From: Dugong dugon
Taxonomy: Eukaryota; Chordata; Mammalia; Sirenia; Dugongidae
Length of the DNA: 64,000 nt
Assembly: GCA_030035585.1 (NCBI GenBank)
Contig: CM057465.1
Location: 1,959,501-2,023,500 of the forward strand
Direction of reading: 5' to 3'
The notes under the pieces: model-generated
Database searches by the model: none
The model's input: only the letters and a program-made list of their open reading frames with translations
Told to the model about the DNA's origin: nothing
Shown here: positions 1-11,206 of the stretch, in pieces
How the letters are laid out: the number at the start of each line of letters is the position of its first letter
Numbering within the stretch: position 1 is the stretch's first letter
Position numbers and translations under genes: made by a program

Positions 1-1338
1 TATAAACCTCCAGGGCCGGAAAATGTGGGTGGGTTATATATTTCCCAGTGCCCGTGGAAATTAAATATGAAAATACAAATATAAACATATACAGAAAATC
101 TAAATGTATATTCATATGGACAGCCACAGGGAACATTTACATCAGAAGGAAAAGGAATTCAGTAAGTCACCTGGGATAACTGGATAACGATTTAAACTGC
201 TACCTCACAGTGTGCATCAACATAAACTTCATAGGGATTCAGGTATAAGTATAAAAAGTACAACCACAAAAGTACTAGAAGAATGAGTGGGTGAAAATTT
301 CTATAACCCGGGGGAGGTGGTGGTGAAGACTATCATTATAATAAGCAGAACAAATCAATACAAATCAGAACAAATAACTACCCCTCTGAGGTGTTTTCAT
401 AGATGCCACTATGTCATTTTTTTACATGTTGCTATGAAGAAAAATTAGCATAGCCCTTGCAAGGACCCCTGTGTGGGTGGGAGGGCATAGCCGGCAAACA
501 GATGAAGAAGGCACGCATTATTCACGTAAAAATATGGTATGCATGTGAAAAATGGCCAAATAAATGCTGTTTCAGCATCCACGGAGATGGCCATCTGTTA
601 TCTCTCACCTTATTAGTGTTCCATTGGAGATATACATGTTTTTTCATATTGAGACATTTTTATTACAAGAGAAAGCTTTATTTGGCAGAGGCATCATGTT
701 CTTTACAAGACTGAGCTATATTTGGCAGTGGTAGAATATGCTTCTTCTTCCTCAGAATCTGATTTTCTAACATTTTATTTAAAAATTTCATTATCTGTCT
801 TCATAACTGAGATCGCTCTATTTCTTTTGTTTTATTCAACTGCCCTGATCTGATTTTGGAATCATGACTGTTTTGGTTCATAGGACAAAGTGGAAAATTT
901 TCTGCCCAAGTTTACTTTTTTTCAAACGCTATTGTAGCATGGAGGTAATGTATCGCTGGGAAGTTCATTTTTGTTTTCTGTAGGTCCTAACACTTTCTAG
1001 GGGAGATGCAGCAATTACATTTTAACTTTCTTCCTTGATATATACATGCCTAGTTACAATATCAGATTTTTGGATTCTTTGTATATATTTATGTGTATGT
1101 GTGTGTTTGTGTAGAAGAGAAAGAGAGAAAGGAGGAGAAAAGAGATAAATTGAAAAAGAAACATAGAGGAAATCTAAGACATCAGCCATTAAAGAGATAT
1201 CCCATTTTTTCCTTGAATGCTCACACTATCTCCTGATCACTTTAAAATCTCTGGGTTACTTCTCTCCTTTCCCAGTCCTTTAATATTTGTCTTGGACAGA
1301 TTTAAATTTGCAAGCAATTTGTTTTTTGTTTTTTTTTA
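1..1338. other. Unassigned AT-rich sequence
   Basis: No repeat family or exon recognised. There is a short TG-rich then purine-rich low-complexity patch near 1,083-1,150. Short open frames here lack coding features. Confidence 0.5.
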
Positions 1339-2295
1339 GATTGATTCAGCTTATTTTTTAGAGCAGTTTTAGGCCCACAGAAAAATTGAACAGCAAGTGG
1401 GGAGAGTCCCATATAGTTCCTCTCCCCTCACACAGTTCCCTGCTGCTACTACCATCTCCTGTTCCTGTGCTACATTGTTACAGTGCGTGAACCAATACTG
1501 ATACATTATTACTAATCAAAGTCCATGATTTACATGAAGGTTCACTGTTAGTGTTGTACCGTCCTGTGGGTTTTGACAGATGCGCAGTGTTACGTGTCCC
1601 CCAGTACAGAGTCACGCAGAATAGTTTCATTGCCCTAAAAATGCCCTGGGCTCCACCTATCCATCACTCCCCCTCCCCCAAACCCTGGGTCTTTTTGCTG
1701 TCTCTGAACCCCCAATCTTTCTGCTCTCTCTCTAGTTTCACCTTTTCCAGAATGTTACATAGTTGGAATCACGCAATATGTAGCCTTTTAAGACTGGCTT
1801 CCTTTACTTGTTGGGTGCCGTCCAGTTAATTTTCGACTCATAGGGACCCCATGTGACAGAGTAGAACTGCCCCATAGGATTTTCCAGGCTGTAATCTTTA
1901 TGAGAGAAAACTGACAAATCTTTCTCCCAGAGAGTTGCTGGATGGGTTTGAACTGCCCAATCTTTCCGTGAGCAGCGAAGTGCTTAACCAGTGGGCCGTC
2001 AGGGCTCTTTTATTTCACTTAGCAATATTTTGCTCATCAATATGCATTTAAGATTCCTTTCTGTCTTTCCATGTCTTGGTAGCCCCTTTTTTTTTTTTTT
2101 TTAATCCCTGAATAATACTCCACCGTATTGCTGTGCCACAGTTTGTTTATCCATTGTTTTTTGAAGGACATCTTAGTTGCTTCCCAGTTTTGGCAATTAT
2201 GACTAAATCTGCTATAAACATTCAAGGTAGGTATTTATGTGCTTATACCTTTTCAACTCATTTGAGTAAATACTAAGAAGCGAGATTACTGGATC
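1339..2295 (-). mobile_element. Old L1 (L1M-type) 3' fragment
   Basis: The plus strand reads as the reverse complement of an ancient mammalian L1 3'UTR and ORF2 C-terminus. A short minus-strand frame at 2,037-2,225 keeps a decayed form of the conserved ORF2 tail: KLWHSNTVEYYSGIK here against [15 protein letters not shown] in the intact L1 of this window. The element is split by a younger SINE at 1,808-2,012; the L1 reading resumes after it. Confidence 0.75.
1808..2012 (-). mobile_element. AfroSINE-type SINE, minus strand
   Basis: A tRNA-derived SINE. In this orientation it starts with the RTE-like tail (gccgt..gactcatagggacccc), passes the block ..agagtagaactgccccatagg.., and ends with the tRNA-like head read backwards (..gtgcttaaccagtgggccgtcagggctc). 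It belongs to the longer subfamily with an extra middle segment. It interrupts the L1M fragment and is therefore younger than it. Confidence 0.85.
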
Positions 2296-2829
2296 ATATG
2301 TTTATTTATTTTTTATATTTTTTCTCTAAAGGAATTAACTTTTCTAATCTCTTTAGAAATTAATGTTTTTCCCCCCACTTTCCAATTTCTTATGCAGAAT
2401 GTTGAGCTCATCTCTTTTCTTCCTTCCCCTTACATGAAAGAAGTAATTAACATCTAAGTACAACTTTGGCCTTATCTGCTGTAGTTTGATATACTATACT
2501 ATCCATTTTCATTATATATATATTTATATATATTATAAATAAAGAATTATTATATTATTATTACTATATTGTTTCCTTGATTTCCAATAGCTCTTGTCTG
2601 TGATTTAAATTTTATCTTACGTTAGTAAATGAATGTTGCTTGTGTAATTTCATTTTGTTTAATTCACTGAAGTTTCCTTGGTGATAATTTTTAAACATTC
2701 TTTTGATACTGAATAAAAATACACAACAGTTCATTCCTATACGTAACAAGTATCTACCAAACACTGACTTTGTGCTTACAGAAAATCTCCCTTATTAGAG
2801 TACCAACTTTGGTGGTATCCGGTACTTCA
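2296..2829. other. Unassigned AT-rich sequence
   Basis: Strongly AT-rich, with a TATA-type simple stretch near 2,512-2,570. No element or gene recognised. Confidence 0.5.
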
Positions 2830-3030
2830 GTACACTGGTTCCTAACTGCGGCAATTTTATCCCCCGGGGCACATTTGGCAAAACAGGGGGCATTGTTTTA
2901 TTGTCATGACTAGGAGGATGCTCCTCTCATCTGATGGACAGAGGTCAGAGATGCAGCTAAACGTCCTTCCACAAAATAAGTGTTCAGCCCCAAATGTCAG
3001 GATGGCCAAGACTAAGAAGTCCTGCTTCAA
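2830..3030 (+). mobile_element. MER20-like hAT DNA transposon relic
   Basis: The order of blocks matches my memory of MER20, a ~220-bp non-autonomous hAT-Charlie element: ..tggttcctaactgcgg.., ..ggggcacatttggcaaaaca.., ..tgtcatgactaggaggatgct.., ..gatgcagctaaacgtcc.., ..ccccaaatgtcaggatggcca... It is degenerate and its terminal repeats are not clear. Confidence 0.65.
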
Positions 3031-3101
3031 TACTAATAAACTTTATTGTCTGAATAGTCACACTCAAGTTTTCTCTGTGTGATCTAATGTCAACTTTTGG
3101 T

Positions 3102-3275
3102 AACCCAAACCAAAATAAACCAAACCTGTTGCCGTAGAGTTGATTCTGACTCCTAGCAACCCTGCAGGACAGAGTAGAACTGCCCCATAGGGTTTCCAAG
3201 GAGCGGCTGGTAGATTTGAACCGCAGACCTTTTGATTAGCAGCCGAGCTCTTAACCACTGTGCCGTCAGGGCTCT
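3102..3275 (-). mobile_element. AfroSINE-type SINE, minus strand (short subfamily)
   Basis: Shows the tail aaccaaacctgttgccgtag, the middle ..ggacagagtagaactgcccc.. and the reversed tRNA-like head ..gctcttaaccactgtgccgt... Nearly full length. Confidence 0.9.
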
Positions 3276-4073
3276 GTGTTAATATCTTTCCTGACCATTT
3301 CTACAAGTATTTAAATGATTGAATTTTTTTTTAGGGTTAAGGGGGGTTTGGATTATGTGTTAATTGGAGCATATTAAACTATGATGTGATGTCTTAAATC
3401 CGGTTGATCTTATTAACTAGCCCTAGTTATTTTGCTCAAGCAAGATATTGCTACTCGTGAATATATGAGTTATAAATGTCTATTTTTTTATTTTTAACCT
3501 GTGTCATTTCATGTTAGTTTTATAATTTCTTAATAGTATTCCCTGAAAGTTTGTCTTTGAATTGATCTAAGCCTGTATTTCTCCATCGGTGGGTTTAAAG
3601 CAGGTATATTTGGGTCATAACTGCTGTTTCATGTTACTGCTGATATCTGCTCTTACGTCTTCCTTTTGTTTTCTCCATTTTATACATAAAAGACATTTTA
3701 TTTCATCTTCTTCAATGATTTTGACTGCATCCAACTTATTACTTATATTTGAGCTACTTTTAAGGTTCTGAAACCCATGCTTAGACCTATCTTTCCATTT
3801 CCAACCTCGCCAGGATAATAGTATTTCTTGTAACATCCATGTGTAAGTTAAGGAATTTCCAGTTTTTTTATTTCCCAACCCTCTTCCCTTTACTATTAAT
3901 TATAACTGGGATTTTTTTTTTTTATATTAAGCTTCATTTTGGTTTTTTTGTTGTTGCTTTATTTGCACGAAATTTTATAAGCATATTTACCACAGCTGTT
4001 TAGTCTTAGGTCTAGAACTAATGATACGTAATTATAATATATGTAATACATGATATAATATATACTAGAATAA
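3276..4073. other. Unassigned AT-rich sequence
   Basis: May include very old LINE sequence but nothing I can name. An 87-aa minus frame (3,615-3,878) has no recognisable domain. Confidence 0.45.
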
Positions 4074-4672
4074 TTGTGGATACACAATCAATGCCTATGG
4101 AAGCAGCAGGCAAGAAATCAAATGACGCATTGCATTGGGCAAATCTGCCGCAAAAGACCTTTTGAAAGTGTTAAAAAGCAAAGATATCAGTTTGAGACTA
4201 AGGTACACCTGATCCAAGCCATGGTGTTTTCAGTTGCCTCATATGCATGTGAGAACTGGACAATGAATAGGAAAGACCGAAGAAGAATTGACACATTCGA
4301 ATTATGGTGTTGGATAAGAATATTGAATATAGCATGGACTTCCAGAAGAATGAACAAATCTGTCTTGGAAGAAGTACAACCAGAATACTTATTAGAAGGG
4401 AAGATGGCGAGACTTTGTCTCACATACTTTGGACATGTTATCAGGAGGGATTGGTCCCTGGAGAAGGGCATCATGCTTGGTAAAGTAGAGGGTCAGCAAA
4501 AAAGAGGAAGACTCTCAATGAGATGGATTGACACAGTGGCTGCAACAATGGGCTCAAACATAACAATGATTGTGCAGATGGTGCAGGCCCAGGCAGTGTT
4601 TCATTCTGTTGTACATGGGGTCGCTGTGAGTTGGAACTGACTCGTCAGCACCTAACAACAACACCATAACAA
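4074..4672 (+). mobile_element. RTE-class LINE, 3' fragment with open C-terminal frame
   Basis: A 188-aa frame (4,074-4,640) corresponds to the part of an RTE (BovB-like) polyprotein downstream of the reverse transcriptase. Landmarks are KVHLIQAMVFSVASYACENW, RRRIDTFELWCW, YFGHVIRRDWSLEKGIMLGK, MRWIDTVAATMGSN and VVHGVAVS. The nucleotide end (..actgactcgtcagcacctaacaacaac..) is the RTE tail seen elsewhere here. It is 5' truncated, and the EN and RT domains are absent. The frame is unusually open for a relic, so this copy may be fairly young. Confidence 0.85.
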
Positions 4673-6207
4673 TATAATCATATATACATATAATTATTAA
4701 CAGTGGTCACCCCAGTCCTTTTACCACGCCCTCCCGATGTTGGATCTCAGCGGTGATGGACTCCCCAGCTGGCGGGATTGCGTCACAGAACCATGCACCT
4801 CTACTTCTGGGAGCACTCTCCTCCACACCTTAGACGGCAGACCTCCGGCCAGAGGTTCTCTCGGAGTCCCTGGGCATTGTTTCCTGGCCACCTGGCACTT
4901 AGTGCTGGGCCGGGGGAGCTCCTGTGTGCCTTGATTTTATTCCTCTTGAGTAAGTTATTTATTTATTTTTTCCCACTTAGGTATATATATAGCTCTAGAA
5001 ATAATCTCCGAAATAAGTCCAGACCCTGTCCTGTCTCACGCTGAGTCCCATGACCCCAGCTGGGGAGTTTTTCTGCCCTAGGTAGACTCTGCAGAGTGTG
5101 GTCGGCTCAGCAAGCAGAAGGTGGGCGAGAAGGTTGACAGGTCTTGCCGAGGGTGTTCTCGTTTCTGCTTCTTAGTCTTTCGGGAAAGCACGTGAAGGAA
5201 GAGGCCAAGCCCAGCACCCAGGCCCTTCTGTCCCTCTTGGGCCTGGCCCCTGGCTGGCAGTCACCCCCATGGGCAGACAGAGACTCCTCCAGGTTGGGAC
5301 TGCTCCAGGCTGCTGCCTTCTCTCCATGAGGTGGGCTGGTCTTTATTTGCTCTGCCCACCTTGGTGCCGGCCCTGGGCCAGTCCAGGTCTTGCTCTGGGG
5401 GACCAGCAGTCTGTGGCCAGCAGGCTGGTACCTCCCTTGCTGGATGAGGGCTTTTTGTATTGTGTCTTGGATGCTGCTCTGCCCCTCCCATCCTGAGCGC
5501 ATCCTCAGTGCTTCCTCAGGAACGACGGTGCCTGGGCGTGGGGTCCCCACTCTCTGCCCTCTGTACCACAATTACTGCTTACATTTCCCTCTTCATCATT
5601 TCATCTGTATTTGGGTGATGCTCAAGGTCACCTGCTGCATGTAGGATTGCATTTATACAATGCCCAGTTTGCTGCCATTGTCTCAGTCACTCAACCACAA
5701 AATCTACTCTGTGACGTCCCTGGGTGAGGCAGTTCACCTGTCCATCCTCACCACCACACTGCCATAGAGCTACCTTACCACCTTGACTTCCATGCAGGGA
5801 AACTGAAGCAGCTAATGCACTTGTCCTACAACTAGCAATTAAGGAAGCAGACAGATTGTCTCTGAAATGACCCCAGTGGCCACCACCCTGTGCTATGTAC
5901 CATTCGGCCCTGTCCACTCCCGGGGGGCAGAAGGACGGCCGGCCTGAGACCCTCTTCTCATGTGTTTGCCTCCATTCTCAGGAGGAAGGGACTTCTGACT
6001 CACCCCTCCACTTAGGAGAGCGTTTGAGGGTGTCCCCATGCCCATAGTTCCCCTCAGGTGAAGACTTGCTGACCTTTTCAGATCCCAGCCTGATTCACTG
6101 AGGCGTGATCCCTGAGCTTAGGGCAAATTAGTTAAAGCTGATGACAGCTGGGAGCACACTCTGGTCGTGGCTTCCAGTCACGTCGCTGATGTGCTAAATG
6201 GCAGTTA
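4673..6207. other. Unassigned, partly GC-rich; MIR-like piece at about 5,700-5,860
   Basis: Mostly single-copy-looking sequence. Around 5,740-5,860 the pattern ..gggaaactgaagcagctaat.. ..tcctacaactagcaatta.. resembles the MIR core and 3' part on the plus strand. The 154-aa minus frame at 5,107-5,571 has no recognisable motif and overlaps open frames on the other strand, so I do not call it a gene. Confidence 0.45.
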
Positions 6208-6410
6208 AAAAAACAGTTGCCGTTGAGTCGACTCCAACTCACGGCCACCCCACGTGTGTCAGAGTAGAAACGCATTCCATAGGGTGTCAATGGCTGATTT
6301 TTCTGAAGTAGATTACCAGGCCTTTCTTCTGAGGCACCCCGGAGTGGACTGGAACCTCCACCCTTTCAGTGAGCAGCTGAGAGCATTCACCACATGTAGC
6401 ACCCAGGTGC
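6208..6410 (-). mobile_element. AfroSINE-type SINE, minus strand (long subfamily)
   Basis: A-rich tail, then gttgccgttgagtcgactcc, ..gtgtgtcagagtagaaacgc.., the extra segment ..ccaggcctttcttctgaggc.., and a degraded tRNA-like head. Confidence 0.9.
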
Positions 6411-6857
6411 TCCAGTCTCATCACACTCCTGTGTAAAGTCCTTCCATCACCCACCATCCTTGAGATCAAGGGAGCAGGACCTCTAGGATCTGGGATCCTG
6501 TAACTGCACAAACCTTCCCCCACCAGACCCCTCTGCCCTCCCTGGGTGCGCCATGAACCATCTCTCCCTCCTGGCGTTTGAGTGGCTGTGCCCTCCCCCA
6601 CAGAGCCCTTCCCTTCTCCTGTCTTTGAGCCTGAGTGGGTGCCTCCCCGTCATGCTTCTCAGGCTTACCTGGAGCACAGGTGCAGATAGTGTCCATCCCT
6701 GACTGTGCCCCTGCATCTCCACAGAATGCTCCCCATGGGCTGTCCACAGTGACCCCTGTACCCAGATCCAACCTGCACACTGTACATCGTGGTTGATATC
6801 CAAACACACGTTGCCTTTTCTTGGTCTGCTTTCTCCCCTGTTATCTTTGCTTCCAGA
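6411..6857. other. Unassigned sequence
   Basis: No element recognised. Overlapping minus-strand frames (104-126 aa) lack domain features. Confidence 0.45.
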
Positions 6858-7014
6858 GCACAATGGTTGAGAGCTTGGCTGCTAACCAAAATGTCTGCAG
6901 TTCAAATCTGTCAGCTGCTCTTTATAAACCCTACAGGGCAGTTCTACTCTGTCCTACAGGGTCGCTATGAATTGCAATCGACTCGATGGCAACAGGTTTG
7001 GTTTCTGGTTTGGT
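6858..7014 (+). mobile_element. AfroSINE-type SINE, plus strand (short subfamily)
   Basis: The head ..cacaatggttgagagcttgg.. retains tRNA A-box-like sequence. The end ..gggtcgctatgaattgcaat.. and ggcaacaggtttggttt is the RTE-type tail. Confidence 0.9.
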
Positions 7015-7190
7015 TCACTTTGCTTCCATATCAGAAAATTGCATGCTTGCTGTATAGATGCCTTGTCTCCTTGTGTCTAAGATCGTCAAAAGGTCACTTT
7101 CCAAGTTTCCCTCTGACTCCTGAAGCTAATAGCTCCTTCAGAATGAGGTGTTTCCAAGAATTCTCCATCAGCGTTTTTCTTCTCCTTGTC

Positions 7191-7326
7191 CTATGCCTGG
7201 ATGCTGCGAGACCTACAGCTACAATGAATCAGAGAATGGGCATCCCCCAAACCCATTCTATGCCTGGATGCTGCAAGATCCACATCTATGATGAGTCAGA
7301 CCATGGGTATCCCCCGACCCAGTCCT
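7191..7326. repeat. Tandem duplication, ~67-bp unit x2
   Basis: Two adjacent copies, each starting tatgcctggatgctgc and ending ..cccccaaacccattc / ..cccccgacccagtc, with several mismatches. This is a local duplication of unknown function. Confidence 0.8.
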
Positions 7327-7583
7327 GACACCTGCCAGGGTCAGTGGGTTAGACTTTGCAGGGGTAGGGGGCCCTCCCACACTCATCACTGTCTACATTG
7401 TGGATGTGTTTGTGCCACATGTGGACACTGCTTTTCCACACCGGCCACAGCTGAAATCCGCATGGCTCAGTGTGCCCCACACCAGGGGGTCCCCTGCCCT
7501 AGTCTCTCTCCCCAAAATGGGTGCACGAGGGGATGGTGCCTCAAACAGAGGATGGCTACCCCTCACTACTGCCAAGGCCGCCA

Positions 7584-7770
7584 GTCTCTGAGCCCCCTCT
7601 GAGTCCATCCAGTCCCCTGAGGTTGCAATTCCTGGGCCAGTGTGTTCTGGTCAGTTTTATTTCCTGTCTACTGCTAAGTCATCGCAGTCATTTTACTGTG
7701 ACGATCCCCGAGGACGATCTACACCGAGAACCCCAGGCCCCTCCCTGGGCTCCAGGGTCCTCTTGCTCTC
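7584..7770. repeat. Dispersed duplication, unit 1 (partner at 8,423-8,612)
   Basis: Shares an ordered series of blocks with 8,423-8,612: gtctctgagcccc, ..gtgttctggtca.., ..tctactgctaag.., ..tccagggtcct... The units are ~840 bp apart in direct orientation, with a SINE and unassigned DNA between them. Confidence 0.8.
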
Positions 7771-7856
7771 ATGCAGTTTCTGTTTGGGTCTGGGGGTTCA
7801 GGAAGGCAGAAGATACTCTGTAGAAAAATGTAAAGGAATTCAAGATAAGATCCACC

Positions 7857-8062
7857 CCCCAAAAACCAAACCTGTTGCCATGAAGTCGGTTCTGACTCAT
7901 GGCGACCCCATGTGTTATGGAATAGAGCTGCACCATAGGGTTTTCTTGGCTGTAATCTTTACTGAAGCAGATTGCCAGGCCTTTCTTCTGTGGGACCACT
8001 GTGTGAGTTCAAACTGCCAGACTTTAGGTTAGCAGATGAGCACAAACTGTTAGCGCTACCCA
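7857..8062 (-). mobile_element. AfroSINE-type SINE, minus strand (long subfamily)
   Basis: Tail aaaaaccaaacctgttgcca, then ..catggcgaccccatgtgtta.., the long-subfamily segment ..attgccaggcctttcttctg.., and a reversed head ending in ..gttagcgctaccc. Confidence 0.9.
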
Positions 8063-8422
8063 AGACTTTATAAAATTCATGATAGTTTTTAATTCAGTTT
8101 TCCCTCACTTGTGCAGAGCATACATAGGACGCCAGAGAGCCCAGTATTATCATGACTTTAAATAAAAATTAAATATACCTCTAAACTTCCACTCTTTTCC
8201 CCTACTATTTAAATATCTTTAATCAATTATTTCACGGGGAAAAAAACTTGCAAAATAAAATGCACTGAAGATTTTCTTTTTTTCTAGAGTCATTTATCCA
8301 AAACCATTAAAATCACTGACTTTGCGATTGTTATCTCCTAATGGTTATTGAGGCTGATTCTGCCCAGAGCCATTGTTTCTCCCTCCCTTTGGTCCCACTG
8401 AATCTCAAGGCCAGAGCCCCCA

Positions 8423-8612
8423 GTCTCTGAGCCCCTTCTATGTCTGTCCAGTCTTCCGAGGTTACAACTCATGGACCAATGTGTTCTGGTCACAGTATTA
8501 TTTCCCGTCTACTGCTAAGCCGTCATGATTATTTTGTTGGGACAGTCCCTGAGGACAACCTATTCTGAGAATCCTGGGCTCATTCCTGGCCTCCAGGGTC
8601 CTGTATATTGTG
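8423..8612. repeat. Dispersed duplication, unit 2 (partner at 7,584-7,770)
   Basis: Second copy of the ~190-bp duplicated block. Substitutions and small indels relative to unit 1 show the duplication is not recent. Confidence 0.8.
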
Positions 8613-8771
8613 GGTCCTGGCTAATTGTAGGATAGATGCCGTGTCCAAATTGCCCCAAAGCTCAGGTTCAGAAAAATAACAGCCTCATTAACAGAAATCA
8701 TTATTAAACCCCACAGTTAACATCTCAGAGCAATACAGAAACTTCAGGCAAAAATCCTGGATGGTGAGTAG

Positions 8772-8950
8772 GGGCGTTCAGCAAACGTTTATTGTGCTTC
8801 CCACCCTGTTTCTGCTACTGCGGCGCAGACAACAGTGTAAAGCGTGAACTGTCTCCACTCTCAAAAAGGGCCGAGAATATCCACAAAGAAAATGAGACAG
8901 CAATTCACAAAAGACGGGCTAAAAGTGGCAGTAAGCAAGTCAGTTGTGCC
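8772..8950 (-). mobile_element. L2/MIR-like relic, minus strand
   Basis: The motif gttcagcaaacgtttattgt followed by ..cagacaacagtgtaaagcg.. resembles the reversed 3' end of L2. Highly degenerate. Confidence 0.4.
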
Positions 8951-9364
8951 CACGTGTCAAAGAAACACGCAAAAGCATGCTAACGAGATGCCTGTCCAGG
9001 ACACCAGGCTGCACGTGGCCATCTTGCTGGAGATGCCTTTGGCAATTCAGAATACCATGCTTAATTAAAGGTAAGTGCGTACTCAAAGCAGACGCACTTT
9101 ACTAATTAAAATAAGCTATTTTGTGGTTCAAAGAAGACTCCTAAAGGTTTATCTATGTGAGATCAAATTGTCATCGGTAACTCAAAAGATTGGATGGGAA
9201 GCTTAAGGGGCAGTGAGTTTACAGTGGTCAAAATGATTTTGCAACTTGAAGAATGTAACCAGTGTCACTGACTTGTACCTGTAGAAATTGTTGCAATTGT
9301 GTATCTTTGCCTGTTGGCTGTATACACTTTCACTAAAAGAAACAAAGAGAAGTTAAGTGCATGC

Positions 9365-9650
9365 TCCACAAATTTCACTCCAAGAGATTCATCCTAAGGA
9401 GATAATCACACACCCGTTGACATGTGTTCACAGATGTGTGCTTTCTCCATGAAAAAGCAGAGGGTAACCAAATGTCCAGGAGTATCGGGGTAGCTGGATA
9501 AATGAGGGTGCGCTCTGAAATTCAATACCAACAGCTACTACTGTGAAGATGGAGTGTGTGTCATGGATAGCAAAACATATTTCTGATACAGCCAGGAGAA
9601 CCAAACATGAGCTACAAGACTGTTTTCAGAATATCATCAATGTTCTGTGG
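9365..9650 (+). mobile_element. Old L1 ORF2 3' fragment (tentative)
   Basis: Blocks such as ..agagattcatcctaaggaga.., ..ggtaaccaaatgtccaggag.. and ..ggataaatgagg.. follow the order of the C-terminal part of ancient L1 ORF2. Too eroded for a frame. Confidence 0.45.
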
Positions 9651-9732
9651 AAAACTATGCATGTGTCTGGGGGCAGAGGTGGTTCAGTGGTCCAATTCTA
9701 GACTTCCATGAGGGAGACCAACATGTATATTG

Positions 9733-9958
9733 TCAGGAGAGATCAGTCCCTGGAGAAGGACATCATGCTTGGTAAAGTAGAGGGTCAGCAAAAAAGAGGA
9801 AGACCATCAATGAGATGGATTGACACAGTGGCTGCAACAATGGGCTCAAACATAGCAACAATTGTGAGGATGGTGCCGTAAAGGGCAGTGTTTCTTTCTA
9901 TTATTCATAGGGTCACTGTGAGTCAGAACCAACTCGACGGCGCCTAACAACAACAACA
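9733..9958 (+). mobile_element. RTE LINE 3' end fragment
   Basis: Runs from ..gagatcagtccctggagaag.. through ..agatggattgacacagtggc.. to the tail ..actcgacggcgcctaacaac... Strongly 5' truncated. Confidence 0.9.
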
Positions 9959-10002
9959 TAGAGACCTCAGTTCGGTTTGCAGCCGATACACCTCGTGCAC
10001 AG

Positions 10003-10254
10003 CCACTGCCCATCTGTCCGTGGAGGCTTGTGTATTGCTCTGATGATTAACAGGTTTCAGTGGAGCTTCCAGACTAAGAAGGATGAAGAAGAAAGGCCTG
10101 GTGATCTACTTCCAAAAATCAGACAATGAAAACCCTGTGGATCACAACGGTCCAATCAGCAACCAGTCACAGGGATGGCACAGGATGAGGTGGCTTTTCA
10201 TCCCACTGCGTACAGAGTCACCCCGAGTTGGGGGCTGATTCCACAGATGCTAAC
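10003..10254 (+). mobile_element. Short RTE-derived composite element (5' part + 3' tail)
   Basis: Starts cactgcccatctgtccgtgg, continues with ..acaggtttcagtggagcttc.. and ..aaaatcagacaatgaaaacc.., then joins an RTE-like 3' end (..ccccgagttgggggctgatt..). Compared with the copies at 28,369 and 62,704 it lacks part of the 5' block. Confidence 0.65.
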
Positions 10255-10997
10255 ATCAATATATATGTGTCTACATACACATACACATGCAAACCAGAGG
10301 TCTGAATTTATATGTATGTAAAGAAATAAAGTTCTTGGATGTGTTTTAGAGCAGGCGAAGTAGGGTTTACCTTGCCGGGAGGAGAGGTAACCAGCAGCAG
10401 GAGTGCGGGAGGCTAGGCAGAGAGCAAACTCGTTTAGAGGAGAGAGGAGAGAAATGGAGGCTGTTCACAACAGGTGACCTTGATGATCCCCCTTGGAGAA
10501 GAGAGACCAGGCAAAAGAAAGAAACCATCTACAAATCACAAGATGTGTCTCCTCGATGCTCCTCCGTCATCACCGCTGTCCTGGGGAATGAAGGGGGCTG
10601 GCCATCGTCCCGCTCCGTGGGAGCTGAACTCAGCGTCCCAGGGCCTGCACCCATCCCATGCCAATGTAATTAAAACCATTATAAAGCACTGGACATTTTG
10701 GCGGCCACAGGCATCAGAGTACCAGAGCCGAGCCAGTAGCAGAGACAGAGAATCCTCCTCCCTGCTCCCCCTGCCCAGGTGATTTCTTGTGGCCCCGTGC
10801 CCACTCCGAGTAAAAGGACCGCCTGACGACACATTCTCTTCCTCTATAGCGTCTCTTGGAAATTCAAGGTACAATGGGGGACAAGATAAAAAGATTGGCG
10901 GAAAGGGAATGAAACATTCTCCCTTTGCCAGGAGGTTCTGGGGGAGTTTAATATCCACTGCAGAGAACCCTCCCCCCCATGGCCATGTTATGTGAAG
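10255..10997. other. Unassigned sequence
   Basis: No element recognised. A minus-strand 158-aa frame (10,536-11,012) and plus-strand frames overlap each other and lack domain features. Confidence 0.45.
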
Positions 10998-11206
10998 GAG
11001 CTCTGGTGGCACAGTGGTTAAGCGCTCGGCTGTTAACTGAAAGATTAACTGGTGGAACCCATCAGCTGCTCCATGGGAGAAAGATGTGGCAGTCTGCTTC
11101 TGTAAAGATTACAGCCTTGGGAACCCTATGTGGCAGTTCTAGCCTGTCCTGTGGGGTCACTATGAGTTGCAGTAGACTGGACAGCACAGTTATTATTATT
11201 ATTTTT
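10998..11206 (+). mobile_element. AfroSINE-type SINE, plus strand, near full length
   Basis: Good tRNA-like head ggagctctggtggcacagtg followed by gttaagcgctcggctg. The middle is ..cttctgtaaagattacagcc.., the tail ..gggtcactatgagttgcagt.., and it ends in an ATT/T-rich stretch. The head has the layout of a pol III A box. Confidence 0.9.

Larger units (their letters stand above)
8063..9364. other. Mostly unassigned; contains duplication unit 2 and an L2-like stretch
   Basis: Apart from the duplicated block at 8,423-8,612 and an L2-like stretch near 8,772, nothing recognisable. Short frames at 8,792-9,068 look non-coding. Confidence 0.4.

Noticed and set aside
5107-5571. 154-codon minus frame in GC-rich DNA
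   Set aside because: Overlaps open frames on both strands, no motifs, no splice or promoter context I can support.
10536-11012. 158-codon minus frame
   Set aside because: Overlaps plus-strand frames and the start of a SINE, with no recognisable domain.
10998-11060. Functional tRNA gene at a SINE head
   Set aside because: The tRNA-like head lacks a complete cloverleaf and leads directly into the SINE body.
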